A stretch of DNA of 64,000 nt from Nocardia sputorum. GTDB lineage: Bacteria > Actinomycetota > Actinomycetes > Mycobacteriales > Mycobacteriaceae. The stretch lies in the NCBI RefSeq assembly GCF_027924405.1, contig NZ_AP026978.1, positions 2,046,001 to 2,110,000 of the forward strand. Direction: 5' to 3'. A model generated the notes under the pieces. The model made no database searches, was not told where the DNA came from, and saw only the letters and a program-made list of their open reading frames with translations. The position numbers and the translations under genes were made by a program. Within the stretch, counting starts at the first letter, position 1, and each line of letters opens with the position of its first letter. Of the stretch, positions 63,416 through 64,000 are shown piece by piece.

Positions 63416-63865
63416 TCACTCGGCCTTCGGCACCAGAGTGTTCTGCCGGGCGGCGATGTGCCAGCGCTCGCCCTCCTTGACGAAGACGTACAGCGCGATC
63501 ATGGCGTGGTCGTGCTCGATGAGCTCGCCGTCCGGTGTGGTCGCCCACGCGCGCTTGTGCGCGATCGCGACGTCCGGGCGCAGGAACGTGATGTCGGCGA
63601 TCTCGTAACGGGCGCACTGGTCTCGCAGGAACCCGGCCAGACCTCTGCGGTTGGAGTCGAGCAGCGCGTCGAATCCGGTGATCAGCGTGCCCATCGCGTT
63701 GACGACGGCCGCGTTGGCGGTGAAATCCGCCGACAGCAGGTCGGCGTCGTTGGTGTTGAAGCCGGTCTCCGCGTTGGCGACGATCTGCCGGATCGCCGCG
63801 ATGTCGTCGGAGTGGTCGACCGTCGTGTCCTCGACCAGGGGTGGTGTGGATGCTGTCGTGCTCAT
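63416..63865 (-). CDS. SnoaL-like/SgcJ-EcaC family protein
   Basis: About 149 residues with an NTF2-like fold. The pattern DDIAAIRQIVANAETGFNT at the start, then DADLLSADFTANAAVV and a C-terminal YVFVKEGERWHIAARQNT match the SgcJ/EcaC group. Members are often dehydratase-, cyclase- or isomerase-like, and some have no known activity. ATG 63865 is preferred over a longer frame that would run into the palindrome upstream. Confidence 0.82.
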   Translation of the reverse strand: MSTTASTPPLVEDTTVDHSDDIAAIRQIVANAETGFNTNDADLLSADFTANAAVVNAMGTLITGFDALLDSNRRGLAGFLRDQCARYEIADITFLRPDVAIAHKRAWATTPDGELIEHDHAMIALYVFVKEGERWHIAARQNTLVPKAE

Positions 63866-63879
63866 GCCGACGAGCTTCC

Positions 63880-63901
63880 GACCTGAACGTCGGTTCAGGT
63901 C
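63880..63901. promoter_or_regulatory. Perfect TetR-like palindrome upstream of the SnoaL-like gene
   Basis: Arms GACCTGAAC (63880-63888) and GTTCAGGTC (63893-63901) are exact inverted repeats separated by GTCG, 15 nt before the start codon. The 22-bp size and spacing are typical of TetR-family operators. The regulator is not evident in the window; the TetR at 62038 has a different site. Confidence 0.6.
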
Positions 63902-63934
63902 AAGTCGTGCACATTGTGGCTTGGCGCACAAGGG

Positions 63935-64000
63935 TCAGCGGACGCCGCGCGGCCGGTACTGAATGCTGATCCGCGGACCGGTGGGCTTGCGCGTCTTCGG
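63935..64000 (-). CDS. 3' end of a gene running off the window (possible AlkB-like dioxygenase)
   Basis: Only the last 21 codons are visible, ending in a TGA at 63937-63935. The tail PRISIQYRPRG contains Arg-x5-Arg, similar to the RxNxTxR end of AlkB-type 2-oxoglutarate dioxygenases. This is too little to be sure. Confidence 0.3.
   Translation of the reverse strand, partial: PKTRKPTGPRISIQYRPRGVR

Overview
The window is high-GC actinobacterial chromosome, most likely from a Nocardia or a close Corynebacteriales relative. Coding density is very high, GTG starts and 4-nt start/stop overlaps (ATGA, GTGA) are common, and a cutinase and an ESX-type secreted pair are present. The housekeeping gene order (ppi-hisS; radical SAM; zinc peptidase; aspS-DUF389; rarA-alaS-ruvX-mltG-aroE; aroC-aroK-aroB; pepQ-efp-nusB) matches, from memory, the Rv2582-Rv2533 block of Mycobacterium tuberculosis.

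Layout. (1) 269-1894: a secreted cutinase-family esterase with an unusually long C-terminal part. (2) 1952-17425: one long, tightly packed plus-strand operon encoding a type IV secretion-like machine. It holds a membrane-anchored protein, two ParA/MinD-like proteins lacking the Walker lysines, two tiny two-helix membrane proteins, three related anchored periplasmic proteins, a VirB6/TrbL-like channel protein, an SCO6880-family protein, a VirB4 ATPase, an IS3-OrfA-like HTH protein, a three-domain cell-wall hydrolase, a lipoprotein, a VirD4/TraG coupling ATPase and a DUF4913 protein. A convergent coiled-coil gene lies across a perfect terminator hairpin. No relaxase, integrase or transposase partner is visible. 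(3) 18452-25797: cyclophilin, hisS, a membrane protein, malate dehydrogenase and 2-oxoacid:ferredoxin oxidoreductase korAB. (4) 25908-37464: radical SAM protein and SDR epimerase behind TetR/KstR-like palindromes; an EspC-like small protein with a large partner; a secreted protein; a zinc peptidase; aspS; membrane proteins; an APH-like protein. (5) 37477-46254: PhoD-like phosphatase, then rarA, alaS, ruvX, mltG, aroE. (6) 46349-55020: small secreted protein, small transporter, aroB/aroK/aroC, universal stress protein, prepilin-type peptidase, pepQ, efp, nusB and a YciI protein. (7) 55246-64000: a more accessory region with an ArsB/SLC13-like permease, a tandem DUF606 transporter pair with an operator-like palindrome in its promoter, a GXWXG/DUF4334 protein, an FAD monooxygenase-like enzyme, a bacterial serpin, an MDR oxidoreductase divergent from a TetR regulator over a shared palindrome, a Rel-like HD hydrolase, a SnoaL-like protein behind a perfect palindrome, and the 3' end of a further gene.

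How the genes work together. The type IV operon could form a complete inner-membrane assembly and DNA- or protein-export engine (VirB4, VirD4, VirB6-like, VirB3/PrgI-like, VirB8-like candidates) with its own wall-opening hydrolase. Without a relaxase in view it may export protein, or be the transfer half of an element whose processing genes lie outside the window. The housekeeping part carries translation (three aminoacyl-tRNA synthetases, EF-P), antitermination (NusB), replication rescue (RarA, RuvX), wall synthesis (MltG) and the shikimate pathway (AroE, AroB, AroK, AroC). Several promoters look leaderless, with a TANNNT box 6-8 nt before the start codon.
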